A DNA stretch of 64,000 nt from JABDOU01 sp041609995 (lineage in GTDB: Bacteria > Actinomycetota > Acidimicrobiia > Spongiisociales > SHLN01): contig JBFIPU010000006.1 in the NCBI GenBank assembly GCA_041609995.1, positions 4,025-68,024 of the forward strand, in the 5' to 3' direction. The position numbers were made by a program, and so were the translations under genes. Positions 1 to 8,539 of this stretch are shown here, one piece after another (position 1 is the first letter of the stretch; every line of letters starts with the position of its first letter). The notes under the pieces were generated by a model. The model had not been told where the DNA came from and ran no database searches. It saw only the letters and a program-made list of their open reading frames with translations.

Positions 1-536
1 CCGAGGCCCACCACGAGGACATCGATCTCTCCCTCGGTTTGCGCCCAAATCTCTGGTCCGGTGGTTTCGTAGTGCGCCTGCGGGTTGGCCGGGTTGGCAT
101 ATTGGTTGGGCACGAACCCGCCTTCACGTTCGGAGGCGATCTTCTGGGCCACCGAGTAGTAGGAGCGGGGGTCCTTGGGCTCCACCGCCGTCGGGCACAC
201 CACCACCTCGGCTCCATATGCCCGCAGCACGTCGATCTTCTCCTGGCTCATCTTGTCGGGCATGGTGCACACGAGCTTGTAACCCTTGAGGGCGGCGGCC
301 ATGGCCAGCCCGACTCCGGTGTTGCCGCTGGTCGGTTCGACGATGGTGGCGCCCGGCTGGAGGAGCCCGTCTCGCTCGGCAGCTTCGATCATGGCGATGC
401 CGATCCGGTCTTTGATGGAGCCACCGGGGTTGAGGTATTCCACCTTGGCGACCAGGTTGCCGGCCGGATGAATGCGGGAGAGACGAATCAGTGGCGTGTT
501 GCCGATCGCCTCGACGACGTTCTCTCGTATGTCCAT
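1..536 (-). CDS. cbs: Cystathionine beta-synthase (PLP-dependent), N-terminal part, runs off the left edge
   Basis: Fold-type II pyridoxal-phosphate enzyme that condenses serine (or an activated serine) with homocysteine to cystathionine in transsulfuration; cysteine synthase is the close alternative. About 178 residues are present from an ATG at 536. The PLP lysine sits in NPGGSIKDR (K42) and the phosphate/substrate loop in PTSGNTGVG (about residues 68-76). The stretch AEVVVCPTAV...YYSV..QYANP..HY.TTGPEIW follows the actinobacterial CBS pattern as I remember it, which is why I prefer CBS over CysK. A C-terminal CBS-domain pair would settle it but lies outside the window. The stop of the upstream YceI gene lies 15 bases before this start on the same strand, so co-transcription is likely. 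Confidence 0.85.
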   Translation of the reverse strand, partial: MDIRENVVEAIGNTPLIRLSRIHPAGNLVAKVEYLNPGGSIKDRIGIAMIEAAERDGLLQPGATIVEPTSGNTGVGLAMAAALKGYKLVCTMPDKMSQEKIDVLRAYGAEVVVCPTAVEPKDPRSYYSVAQKIASEREGGFVPNQYANPANPQAHYETTGPEIWAQTEGEIDVLVVGL

Positions 537-551
537 TGGTCGCCTACCGCC

Positions 552-1115
552 CTACTTCGGAATCAGCTGGGCTTCGATCTCGATCTTGACGTCGTTGCCG
601 AGCATGAGCCCTCCGGTTTCGAGCGGCATGTTCCATGTGAGCCCATAGACAGCGCGGTCGATGATGCCGCGGGCGCTGAACAACGACTTGGCCTGGGCAT
701 ACGGGTCCACGACGACCCCATGGAACACCGCATCGAGGGTGACCGGCGCCGAGATGTCCCGGATCGTCAGCTCTCCGGTGATCTGCCAGCCGCCTTCCAC
801 CGACTCGATCGAGGTTGATTCGAAGGTGATCTCGGGATACCGGTCGACGTCGAGGAATTGGGCAGAGCGCAGGTGGCGGTCCCGATCGTGCGTCCCTGTG
901 TCGATGCTGGCGGCATCGATGCTGACCGTGACCTCCGATTCGAGCGGATCCTCTGCCACCTCGATGACGCCGCTGAACTCCTTGAAACGGCCGCGCACTT
1001 TGGCCACCACCAGATGGCGAGCGACGAACTCGATGTAGGTGTGGCTGTGCTCGATGAGCCAGGTACCGGCCTCGGGCACCCGCTTGCCGGCAGTGAGCCT
1101 CGATCCTGTTGCCAT
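552..1115 (-). CDS. YceI family protein
   Basis: YceI-like lipocalin-fold protein of 187 residues; the family binds isoprenoid or other amphiphilic ligands and is often periplasmic or cytosolic in actinobacteria. The signature is clear: GTWLIEHSHTYIEFVARHL near the N-terminus, then GVIEVAEDPLES, SAQFLDVDRYPEITFEST around the middle, and LTIRDISAPVTLD. I see no signal peptide, so a cytoplasmic location is likely. The frame stays open further upstream, but that would run into the end of the next gene; the ATG at 1115 gives the canonical family N-terminus (MATGSRLTAGKRVPEAGTW). It sits 15 bases upstream of the cbs start on the same strand. Confidence 0.88.
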   Translation of the reverse strand: MATGSRLTAGKRVPEAGTWLIEHSHTYIEFVARHLVVAKVRGRFKEFSGVIEVAEDPLESEVTVSIDAASIDTGTHDRDRHLRSAQFLDVDRYPEITFESTSIESVEGGWQITGELTIRDISAPVTLDAVFHGVVVDPYAQAKSLFSARGIIDRAVYGLTWNMPLETGGLMLGNDVKIEIEAQLIPK

Positions 1116-1189
1116 GGCCGCAACTGTACTGGCCGCCCCGATTTGCATTCTCGATTGGAACACGGTTCGGCTGCGAGGCCGATCGGGCG

Positions 1190-4100
1190 TCAGCTTGCCA
1201 AGTAGGTGATGTGGAGGAGGGGGGCGGCGTCGGATTCTCCGTCGTAGGACTCGGCGGTTCGTTGTCCGCTGCCGGTGATGATGAGGCTGAGTGCGTTGCC
1301 AGGTGCCCATTGGGGCCGGTTGACGATTTCTTGAATCAGGGCGGCCAGATCAGGGGTTCGTTGGTCTGGTCCGGCTTCTCCGACGGTGCTCCACGGCGGT
1401 GGATTCCAGCTGACCGTGGCGGTGGTGGTGTCCCGGCCGGTGATGTTGCCGGACGTGTTGGCGAAGGGGTTGGAGTTGTCGGCGGCGTCGGCGGCGATGA
1501 GGAGGGTGGTGGACACATCGTCGGTTTCGTCGGCTTGGAATTGCACCCAGGCGTTGGTGATGGTGGCTCCCTGGGGGACCGGGATACCGGTCCAGCGCAG
1601 CCCGATGGTCTGCGTGTTGGATTTGTCTTGCACCATTTCCAGGTCACTGCTGGTCAGCCGGACTCGTCCCGACGGGCGTTCTTCGGCGTCATCGGAACCC
1701 GAGGCGATGCGGGTCTCGAAGGTGAACTGGTTGCCCGTGACGGTTATGGTGACCGGGGCGGTGTCACACGACGGTTGGGGGTCACAGATCTGATAGGTGA
1801 ACGAGTCGTCGCCCACAAACCCCGCCTCCGGGTCGTAGGTGATGGTGCCATCCGGGTTCACGGTTGCCTCGCCGCCGTCCGGACTGGTGGCTACGGTCAA
1901 CTCCAGCGGGTCTCCGTCGATGTCGTTGTCGTTGGCCAGCACCGCAACGACCACCGGTGTGTCTGCCAGGGTGACGCCGGTGTCGGCCATCGCCACCGGG
2001 GCGTCGTTGACCGGGTTCACGGTGATCGTGAACCCTTGCGGGTCAGAGGTGTCGACGCCACCGGCCGCAACGCCCCCGTTGTCCTGCACGGTCACGGTGA
2101 AGTCGGATGTTCCGAACCCGTCGGCGGCCGGTGTGTAGGTCAAGGTGCCGGTGGGATCCACCGCCGGTTGGGCGGAGAACAAGGATGGGTTGGTCACTCC
2201 GCTCACGGTGTAGGCCAGCACCGACTGGGTGTTCTCATTGGCCGCCCCGGGCTCGAACACGGCCCAACCCGGCACCGTATGGGCTCCGGAGTCTTCTGCC
2301 ACCCCGGGTGGGTGGGCGGCCACGAACCCGGGTTGATCATTGACCGCCGATACGGTGATGGTCACCGTGGCCTGATCAACAGCGCCCAAGCTGTTGGTGG
2401 CGGCATACACAAACCCGTCGCTCCCGTAGAAGTCGGCCGCCGGCGAATAGGTGAACGAACCATCCGCCACCAGGTTCAAGGCGCCATCCGAAACGCCGGT
2501 CACCACACTCGCCGACAAACCATCAGCCGGGGTGTCATTGCCCAGCACCCCCGGAACCGCCACCACCAGCATCTGGTCCTCGTCAACCATGAAACTGTCA
2601 GCAACCGCCACCGGATCCGGAGGAGCCACCACCGTCACCGTCACCGTGGCCACATCAGAAGCCACCACACCATCAAACGCCGCATACGTGAACGTGTCGA
2701 CACCCGAAAACCCCGGATCCGGGGTGTAGGTGACGCTCTCATCAGCGTTGACCACGACCGAACCGAACCCGGGTTGGCTCAGATTGGTGACCGACAAGAG
2801 ATCGAGGTCGACATCGGAATCGTTGTCCAACACCCCAATCACCGTCGGTGTCTCGGTAAAACCGGTCACCGAATCGTCCGAGGCCACCGGCGCATCATTC
2901 ACCCCCGTGATTGTCAATGTCACCAATGCCGGATCGGTACCGCCGTTCGAGTCATCGGCCTCATACGTGAAAGCATCGGTCCCGAAGAAATCCGGATCCG
3001 GCGTGTAGTCGAACGAACCGTCCGGAAACAACTGCAACACGCCATGATCGACATCCGTCAGCAGGCGCGCAATCAGGGCATCATCATCCTGGTCATTGCC
3101 CAGAACACCGGGTGCCCCCACCGACAAACTCCCATCCTCATCCACCGGGTAGGCGTCGTCGGCGGCGTCGGGAGTATTCGAGAGGTCGCCCAGGGGTGTG
3201 TGGAGGCGTGTGCACGACTGGTCGATCGTGGTGCACCCGTGGCGCTGCTTCCACTCGGCGGCCGCCTCGTCCCAAACCGTACGGTCGGTGGTCAGCGTCA
3301 TACCCGGCAGCAGGCTCATCGGAAAGGGACCCTCGCCCGTCCAGACGACCACGACGTTGCTGGCCGTGGTACCCGGCGGCCAGTCGTCGCATCCTGAGTA
3401 GCAATCGTCTTCGAGGAAGAACACCGAGTCGGTGATGATGGGTTGATGCCGTCCACCATCGTCGAATTTCTTGAAGAACGAACCGTGGCCCAGGATTGAG
3501 GGGTCGGTGGTGCCATGCGGGCCCGGCATGGGTTGCAGTCGCACCAGAACCCGATCAAATATCAGGCTCTCGCCGGCGACCGAGCCCATGTCTTGCTCGC
3601 TGAAGAACGTGTAGCAGCCGTCAAAGAGACTGTCGCTGACGATGCCGGCGCGTCGCTCGTCGTTTTCGATGCAGTCATCGCGGACATATTCGGTCCACAT
3701 GTTGCGCACCTCGAACCCCTCGCCACCGCGCGGGTCAAAGGCATCTTCGACGTTCTCGGCCCGGAGTCCATCCACTACGTAGTTCGATCCATACACCCTC
3801 AGTGCGGACCCGCCGATGACGTCGTGCATCTGTCGCCAGGTGAGCGTCCGCGACTGCTGACCGAACGTGGCCCATCCGATGAAGCACGCGCCATCTGCCA
3901 TTCCCGAAGATCCGACCTCGAGCGCTCGTCCGCCAGATGTCAACGAGATCGCAGTCCGGGCGTCGATCGTGTGGTCAGCGGGAGGGGACGAGATCGAGAC
4001 AGAGGTTGTGTAAGTGTCGTCGAGCATCGTGATCGACGGGCGGTTCAAACACTCCTGCGCCACCGGCGGCGGAGGAAATGCGTTGGCATCCGTGATGCTG

Positions 4101-5050
4101 ACCGCCACCGTGTCGCCTACAGTGAGCTCACCATCATCCGCCACCAATTGCAGTTCGTAGAGACCAGGTTCAGAAACGGTCGCCGTCGTATCGGCCGCAG
4201 CCGCGTCAGCGAACGATACGTCGCCGGGCCCGCTGACCTTGCTCCACACGACGCTCGTCATCCCTGGAGGGTCAGGAAGCAGATCGTCGGTCACCGTGCC
4301 GTCCAGTGTGGCCGCTGACGGGAATACGGCCGATTCGGCATCAGCCGTGACGGTCGGCGGCTGATTGACCGGCACGCCCCCGTCCACCTCGATGTGCAGA
4401 AGCGGAGCGGCAACCGGATCACCGTCAAACGCCTCGGCAACCCTTTTGCCAGACCCTGAGATGATGATCACCAAGCTGTTGCCGGCTGTCCACCCCGGCT
4501 GGCCGGTGATCTCCTCGACGATCGAGGTCAGATCCGGGGTGCGTTGGTCGGGCCCGGCCTCGCCGGTAAGAGGCCATGGTGGGGGCGACCACGCCACCGA
4601 GGTTGCGGTGCGTGCTCGTGATGAGATGTCGAAGTCGGTCGAGCTGAATGGTTGGGCGCTCGCGCTCAGCTCTCCTTCGATCACCAGCGAGGTCGCATCG
4701 GAAGTAGCCTCGTCGACCTGGAATTGGATATAGGCCGCAGTGATCGTCGCACCGTTGGGCACCTGGATGCCCGGGAAGCGGATCCCGATTGTCTGGTCCC
4801 GCCTCCCATCCTTCACGAGTTCCAGATCGCTGCTGGTGAGCTTCACCGATCCCGTTGATCTCTCCTCGGCGTCGTCCGCGCTCGCTTGCGGTTGAGCGTC
4901 GACCGTCAGCGGTGCAGATGTCGACGCCACGGACGAAACAGCACTGTGTCCCGCCGGTGGCAATACCAGCGCCAATACCAGCGCCATGACCAGCACGGGC
5001 ACCAGCATCCTCACCGGCACTTTCATCAGCACCGGCACGCGCATCTCCAT
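1190..5050 (-). CDS. Large secreted protein: duplicated terminal domain, beta-helix-like core, cadherin-like repeats
   Basis: Predicted 1286-residue exported protein. A hydrophobic signal (MLVPVLVMALVLALVLPPAG, about residues 15-34) ends near GHSA. Residues ~57-225 form a domain beginning DDAEERSTGSVKLTSSDLEL and containing VAWSPPPW, GEAGPDQRTPDL and APLLHIEV. Nearly the same domain recurs at the C-terminus (~1120-1286). Between them lie a PKD/Ig-like stretch, a Cys-containing beta-helix-like segment (~335-640), then about five Ig/cadherin-like repeats with VLGNDxDxD, FTYEADD and VNDAPVA motifs (~640-1115). Such repeats usually bind calcium and form extended stalks. The frame stays open to 5425, but a promoter-like pair at 5192-5221 and the signal peptide argue for a start near 5050; GTG/TTG starts slightly upstream are possible. 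No LPXTG or other anchor is seen. Function unknown; an extracellular adhesin or matrix protein is inferred. Confidence 0.8.
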   Translation of the reverse strand: MEMRVPVLMKVPVRMLVPVLVMALVLALVLPPAGHSAVSSVASTSAPLTVDAQPQASADDAEERSTGSVKLTSSDLELVKDGRRDQTIGIRFPGIQVPNGATITAAYIQFQVDEATSDATSLVIEGELSASAQPFSSTDFDISSRARTATSVAWSPPPWPLTGEAGPDQRTPDLTSIVEEITGQPGWTAGNSLVIIISGSGKRVAEAFDGDPVAAPLLHIEVDGGVPVNQPPTVTADAESAVFPSAATLDGTVTDDLLPDPPGMTSVVWSKVSGPGDVSFADAAAADTTATVSEPGLYELQLVADDGELTVGDTVAVSITDANAFPPPPVAQECLNRPSITMLDDTYTTSVSISSPPADHTIDARTAISLTSGGRALEVGSSGMADGACFIGWATFGQQSRTLTWRQMHDVIGGSALRVYGSNYVVDGLRAENVEDAFDPRGGEGFEVRNMWTEYVRDDCIENDERRAGIVSDSLFDGCYTFFSEQDMGSVAGESLIFDRVLVRLQPMPGPHGTTDPSILGHGSFFKKFDDGGRHQPIITDSVFFLEDDCYSGCDDWPPGTTASNVVVVWTGEGPFPMSLLPGMTLTTDRTVWDEAAAEWKQRHGCTTIDQSCTRLHTPLGDLSNTPDAADDAYPVDEDGSLSVGAPGVLGNDQDDDALIARLLTDVDHGVLQLFPDGSFDYTPDPDFFGTDAFTYEADDSNGGTDPALVTLTITGVNDAPVASDDSVTGFTETPTVIGVLDNDSDVDLDLLSVTNLSQPGFGSVVVNADESVTYTPDPGFSGVDTFTYAAFDGVVASDVATVTVTVVAPPDPVAVADSFMVDEDQMLVVAVPGVLGNDTPADGLSASVVTGVSDGALNLVADGSFTYSPAADFYGSDGFVYAATNSLGAVDQATVTITVSAVNDQPGFVAAHPPGVAEDSGAHTVPGWAVFEPGAANENTQSVLAYTVSGVTNPSLFSAQPAVDPTGTLTYTPAADGFGTSDFTVTVQDNGGVAAGGVDTSDPQGFTITVNPVNDAPVAMADTGVTLADTPVVVAVLANDNDIDGDPLELTVATSPDGGEATVNPDGTITYDPEAGFVGDDSFTYQICDPQPSCDTAPVTITVTGNQFTFETRIASGSDDAEERPSGRVRLTSSDLEMVQDKSNTQTIGLRWTGIPVPQGATITNAWVQFQADETDDVSTTLLIAADAADNSNPFANTSGNITGRDTTTATVSWNPPPWSTVGEAGPDQRTPDLAALIQEIVNRPQWAPGNALSLIITGSGQRTAESYDGESDAAPLLHITYLAS

Positions 5051-5436
5051 TGGCACGTGCCCACTGTCACGTGCGACAGCACGCGCACTGCTCCCCTCAA
5101 CCCCCACCAACCCTTGTCCCCTGGCATAGTTCCTTTCGGAAGGGCGGTGGAACCGCCGAACGTGGTCGTACGCACTGCGGTCTGTACTCAGAGCATACGT
5201 CACGCTGGGTGTCATTGTGAATCGCTGACCGCGGCGGAGTTTCGCAGGGCTGCCGGATCGATCCCGCAGTGATACCTGGGCCATGCCACTGTCGGCGCCG
5301 TCGGAGGACGACAGTTGCAGCGCCACGCGATGCTCGTTGTGAGCGGTCGGCAGATAATCTCTCGCTGCCGCCGGCCTCGACCTCCTCGACCCAATATCGA
5401 GCCGACCGCTCTTCGGGGAGGCCATAGGATGGCGCG
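5051..5436. other. Divergent intergenic region between the secreted repeat protein and polX
   Basis: 386 bases without a supported gene. The minus-strand frame of the secreted protein remains open here, but its translation looks like non-coding sequence and would overlap the polX ribosome binding site. It holds the promoter-like pair described separately and, at 5426-5429, the AGGA that serves polX. I see no repeat or RNA structure in it. Confidence 0.5.
5192..5221 (-). promoter_or_regulatory. Candidate promoter of the large secreted protein gene
   Basis: On the minus strand TTCACA (5221-5216) is followed after 18 bases by TATGCT (5197-5192). It would start a transcript near 5185 with a leader of about 135 bases. 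A TTCACA box with 17-bp spacing also precedes the sigma-factor gene at 49165. Prediction by eye only. Confidence 0.35.
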
Positions 5437-7179
5437 GTGTCCGTATCGAACCAGCAGATCATGGCCATGCTCACGGAGCTGGTGGCGCTGACCACGCTCG
5501 AAGAGGAAAGTGCCCAGGCCTTTCGGGTGCGGGCCCTCGAAAACGCCATCGTGGGAGTTGAATCCGAGACGCGCCACGTGGCTGAGCTCGAGGAGAAAGA
5601 GATGACGCAGATCAAGGGGGTCGGTAAGTCGACGGCCGCCAAGATCCGGGAGTTTGTCAACACGGGCTCAGTGGCGAAGCTCGAAAGCCTGCGCCAGAAG
5701 TACCCACCGGAGTTTGCCGCCCTGGCCCGCATTCCCGGGGTCGGTCCCAAAACCCTCAAGCTCCTGCGGGCCGAGCTCGCCATAGAGAACCTCGACGATT
5801 TGCAGGCCGCCATCGAAGCAGAGAAGCTGCGGGACCTGCCCGGCCTGGGTGCCAAGAGTGAAACCAAGATCGCCCAGTCGATCGAGCGGCTGGGGCTTCA
5901 TGGCAAGGATCAGCGGACTCCGATCGCAGAGGCTTTGCCGGTTGCCCGTGAGTTCGTCGTCGAGCTGGAGAGCCTCGAATTCGTCAAAGCCGCCCAGTAC
6001 TGCGGAAGCCTGCGCCGCTTCTCAGAAACGATCGGGGACGTGGACATCGTGGTCGCCTCGACCAAGGCCGAGGCGGTAATGGAACACTTTGTGACGCTGC
6101 CGACGGTGTCAGATGTGATCGCCCACGGCGACACGAAGAGCTCGGTGTTGACCAGCAAGGGGTTGCAGATCGATGTACGCGTGGTCTCCTCCGATGAATA
6201 CGGAGCCGCCACGCTGTACTTCACCGGGTCCAAGGCTCACAACATCAAACTTCGGCAATTGGCGCTCAAGCGCGGGCTCATCCTCAACGAGTACGGACTG
6301 TCGGACAACGAGACAGGAGAAGTGGTCGCATCGAAGACGGAGAAGTCGGTGTACCGGGCCCTCCAGCTCTCCTACATTCCCCCGACCCTGCGCGAGGATT
6401 CGGGTGAGATCGAGGCCGCCGCCGGCTCTTCGCTTCCGAAGGTGGTGGAGCTCGAGCACATCAGAGCAGATCTCCACTACCACTCGGACTGGTCGGGTGA
6501 CGGCCGGTCCTCGCTCGAGGACATGATCGATGCCGCCCGCGACCGCCGATACGAGTACCTGGCGTTCACAGACCACGCCGTCGACCTGGCCATCAACGGC
6601 TTGACGGCCGACGAGATGCTAGAGCAGCGGAAGATCCTCAGGCGCAAGCGCCCCCGGGGGATGACGTTGCTGCACGGAACCGAGCTCAACATCGGGCGGG
6701 ATGGATCGTTGGACTACGACCTCGACTTTCGGCTCGGGTTCGATTGGACTGTCGCCTCGGTCCACAGCCACTTCGATCTCGACCGGCAAGTACAGACCGC
6801 TCGCCTGATCAAAGCGATTTCCGACCCCGGTGTGAGCGCCATCGGTCATCTGTCTGGTCGCAAGATCGGCCGCCGACCTGGGATCGAGTTCGAGATGGAA
6901 CCGGTATTGGAAGCCGCGGCCCTGACCGGCACCGCCATCGAGATCAATGGCGCTCTCCCGCGCCTCGACGCCACCGTGGACGTGATCCGGCGCGGTCGCG
7001 AGATGGGAGTGACGTTTGTGATCAGCACCGATGCTCATCACGTCCGGGAGCTGCGGCGTATGGAGTACGGGGTCCAGCAGGCCCAGAAGGGCTGGCTGGA
7101 GCCGAAGCATGTCCTCAACACCAGGCCGCTCGAATCCTTCCGTGAGTTCGTTCAGGCCAAGCGCGACTTGCTCGGTTGA
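5437..7179 (+). CDS. polX: DNA polymerase X family protein with PHP phosphoesterase domain
   Basis: 580-residue bacterial PolX, a gap-filling repair polymerase fused to a metal-dependent PHP 3'-5' exonuclease. In order: an N-terminal 8-kDa-like HhH region (IKGVGKSTAAKIREF, IPGVGPKTLKLL, LPGLGAKSETKI), a nucleotidyltransferase palm (CGSLRRFSETIGDVDIVVAS, with the catalytic DxD in GDVDIV), fingers/thumb (YFTGSKAHNIKLR), and a PHP domain from ~345. The PHP metal ligands are visible as ADLHYHSDWSGDG, LAFTDHA, GTELNI, SVHSH, IGHLSGR and STDAHH, so the exonuclease site looks complete. The length matches the family (~570-580). The start is GTG with AGGA seven bases upstream. The TGA stop abuts the stop of the convergent MFS gene with no spacer. 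Confidence 0.92.
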   Translation: MSVSNQQIMAMLTELVALTTLEEESAQAFRVRALENAIVGVESETRHVAELEEKEMTQIKGVGKSTAAKIREFVNTGSVAKLESLRQKYPPEFAALARIPGVGPKTLKLLRAELAIENLDDLQAAIEAEKLRDLPGLGAKSETKIAQSIERLGLHGKDQRTPIAEALPVAREFVVELESLEFVKAAQYCGSLRRFSETIGDVDIVVASTKAEAVMEHFVTLPTVSDVIAHGDTKSSVLTSKGLQIDVRVVSSDEYGAATLYFTGSKAHNIKLRQLALKRGLILNEYGLSDNETGEVVASKTEKSVYRALQLSYIPPTLREDSGEIEAAAGSSLPKVVELEHIRADLHYHSDWSGDGRSSLEDMIDAARDRRYEYLAFTDHAVDLAINGLTADEMLEQRKILRRKRPRGMTLLHGTELNIGRDGSLDYDLDFRLGFDWTVASVHSHFDLDRQVQTARLIKAISDPGVSAIGHLSGRKIGRRPGIEFEMEPVLEAAALTGTAIEINGALPRLDATVDVIRRGREMGVTFVISTDAHHVRELRRMEYGVQQAQKGWLEPKHVLNTRPLESFREFVQAKRDLLG

Positions 7180-8442
7180 TCACGTCTCCTGATCGGCGCC
7201 GGCGTGCGCTTCCTTCTCGGCCGCCGCCTGTGCCCGCAGCTCGGCCACCCGCCGGTTGTTGATCTGTCGAGAGATGGCGATTGCCGCCACGACATAGACT
7301 ACGGCCGCCAGTACAAAGGGTGCCCGGATGCCCGCCACTGCGGCGAGGATCCCCCCCACGCCGGCTCCGATCGGGATGGCGCCGAAGGCAACCACCCGGG
7401 CATCGGCCGCCACACGTCCCCGCAGCTCGTCTGGCGTCAGGGACTGGCGGAGCGAGACCACCACCACGTTCCAGATCGCAATCGAGAACCCATCGGCGAC
7501 GAAGGCGAGGCCGGCCACGATCGGATTCGATGTCAGCGACAGGGTGAGCGCGACTGCCGCCATGCCGAAGACGGATGTGACGAGCACTGTTCCCGGTCCC
7601 AACCGCGCCTCGATCCGGTGCGCCGACAGCGCCCCGATGATGCCCCCGATGCCGGTCCCGGCCAGAATCACGCCGAATCCGAAATCGCCGAGCAGCAAGA
7701 CATCCTGGGCAAACAGCACGAAAACCGAAAGGATGCCGGTGCTCACCAGATTCGCAGCGCCGGCCGTGGCCGAGAGGATGCGTAGCACCTTGTGATTCCA
7801 CAGCCACCGCAAACCTTCGCCGATCTCTCGGCGCATGGCCCCTTTCCCATGGGCCACCTCCCGCTCTGGCCGGTAGGAACCGGGGATCCAGGACAGGAGC
7901 GCCGCGGCGGCCAGGAAGACGATGGCGTTGACCACGAATGGCATCCCCGCCGCCAACAGGAACAGAAAGCCCCCCAGTGGAGGGCCCAGGAGCTCGTTGG
8001 CCGTCCACTCCGATGCCTGGCTGCGCCCGTTGGCTGTTTCTAGGTTTTCCGGAGTCACCAGGGCAGGCACCAGCGCCTCCCACGACGTGTCCACCAGCGT
8101 CTCGGCGATACCGAGCAGAAAAGCGATCGCGTACACGAGCGGGAGCGAGATCTGGTCGCCCAGGATCAGCACTCCAAGGAGCCCTACGACCACGGCCCGG
8201 GCCACATCGCCCCACAGCATCAGCCGCCGCCGGTCGAGCCGGTCCACGAGCTCACCGGCGAACAGCTCGAACACGAACCACGGCAGACGGTAGGCGAGCG
8301 TGGCGGCCGCCACCAGCAGCGGATCGCGGGTCAGGGTCGCAACGAGCAATGGAAAGGCCGCCGCCATGATCCCGTCGGCGACATTGGCGAGCGACCCGGC
8401 CGCCCAGAGTTTGACGAAGCGGGAGCCGAGGTTGGTCGTCAT
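7180..8442 (-). CDS. MFS transporter (enterobactin-exporter-like / MFS_3 type)
   Basis: 420-residue integral membrane protein with about 12 hydrophobic segments. It resembles the EntS/MFS_3 branch of drug and siderophore exporters: an N-terminal LWAAGSLANVADGIMAAAFPLL segment, then the loop-2 signature FAGELVDRLDRRRLMLWGD (the MFS GXXXDRxGRR-type motif). A central LLSWIPGSYRPERE loop precedes the second six-helix half, and the C-terminus is charged (ELRAQAAAEKEAHAG). Substrate cannot be read from sequence. It is divergent from gnd, with a 97-base shared upstream region, and convergent with polX: the two stops are adjacent, forming TGATCA at 7177-7182. Confidence 0.85.
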   Translation of the reverse strand: MTTNLGSRFVKLWAAGSLANVADGIMAAAFPLLVATLTRDPLLVAAATLAYRLPWFVFELFAGELVDRLDRRRLMLWGDVARAVVVGLLGVLILGDQISLPLVYAIAFLLGIAETLVDTSWEALVPALVTPENLETANGRSQASEWTANELLGPPLGGFLFLLAAGMPFVVNAIVFLAAAALLSWIPGSYRPEREVAHGKGAMRREIGEGLRWLWNHKVLRILSATAGAANLVSTGILSVFVLFAQDVLLLGDFGFGVILAGTGIGGIIGALSAHRIEARLGPGTVLVTSVFGMAAVALTLSLTSNPIVAGLAFVADGFSIAIWNVVVVSLRQSLTPDELRGRVAADARVVAFGAIPIGAGVGGILAAVAGIRAPFVLAAVVYVVAAIAISRQINNRRVAELRAQAAAEKEAHAGADQET

Positions 8443-8461
8443 GAACTCAATCTAGAGATCG

Positions 8462-8492
8462 GCCCACCGCTGCGGTCAGACGATCGGTGGGC
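8462..8492. promoter_or_regulatory. Inverted repeat between MFS gene and gnd
   Basis: GCCCACCG (8462-8469) and CGGTGGGC (8485-8492) form a perfect 8-bp inverted repeat with 15 bases between. It lies about 50 bases upstream of the gnd start and 20 bases upstream of the MFS start. A -10-like TACAGT follows at 8503-8508. It could be an operator or a transcript hairpin; no assignment is possible. Confidence 0.3.
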
Positions 8493-8539
8493 ACCGGTTC
8501 GGTACAGTTGCGGACGAGCCGACGATCAGGGAGAACCCA

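Noticed and set aside
1109..3397. Open frame of 762 codons on the plus strand opposite the large secreted protein
   Set aside because: His/Arg/Gly-rich translation with no motifs, fully antisense to a gene with clear domains. High GC leaves antisense frames open.
5051..5425. Extension of the large secreted protein to ATG 5425
   Set aside because: It would put 125 residues before a good signal peptide and overlap the polX ribosome site and a promoter-like pair.
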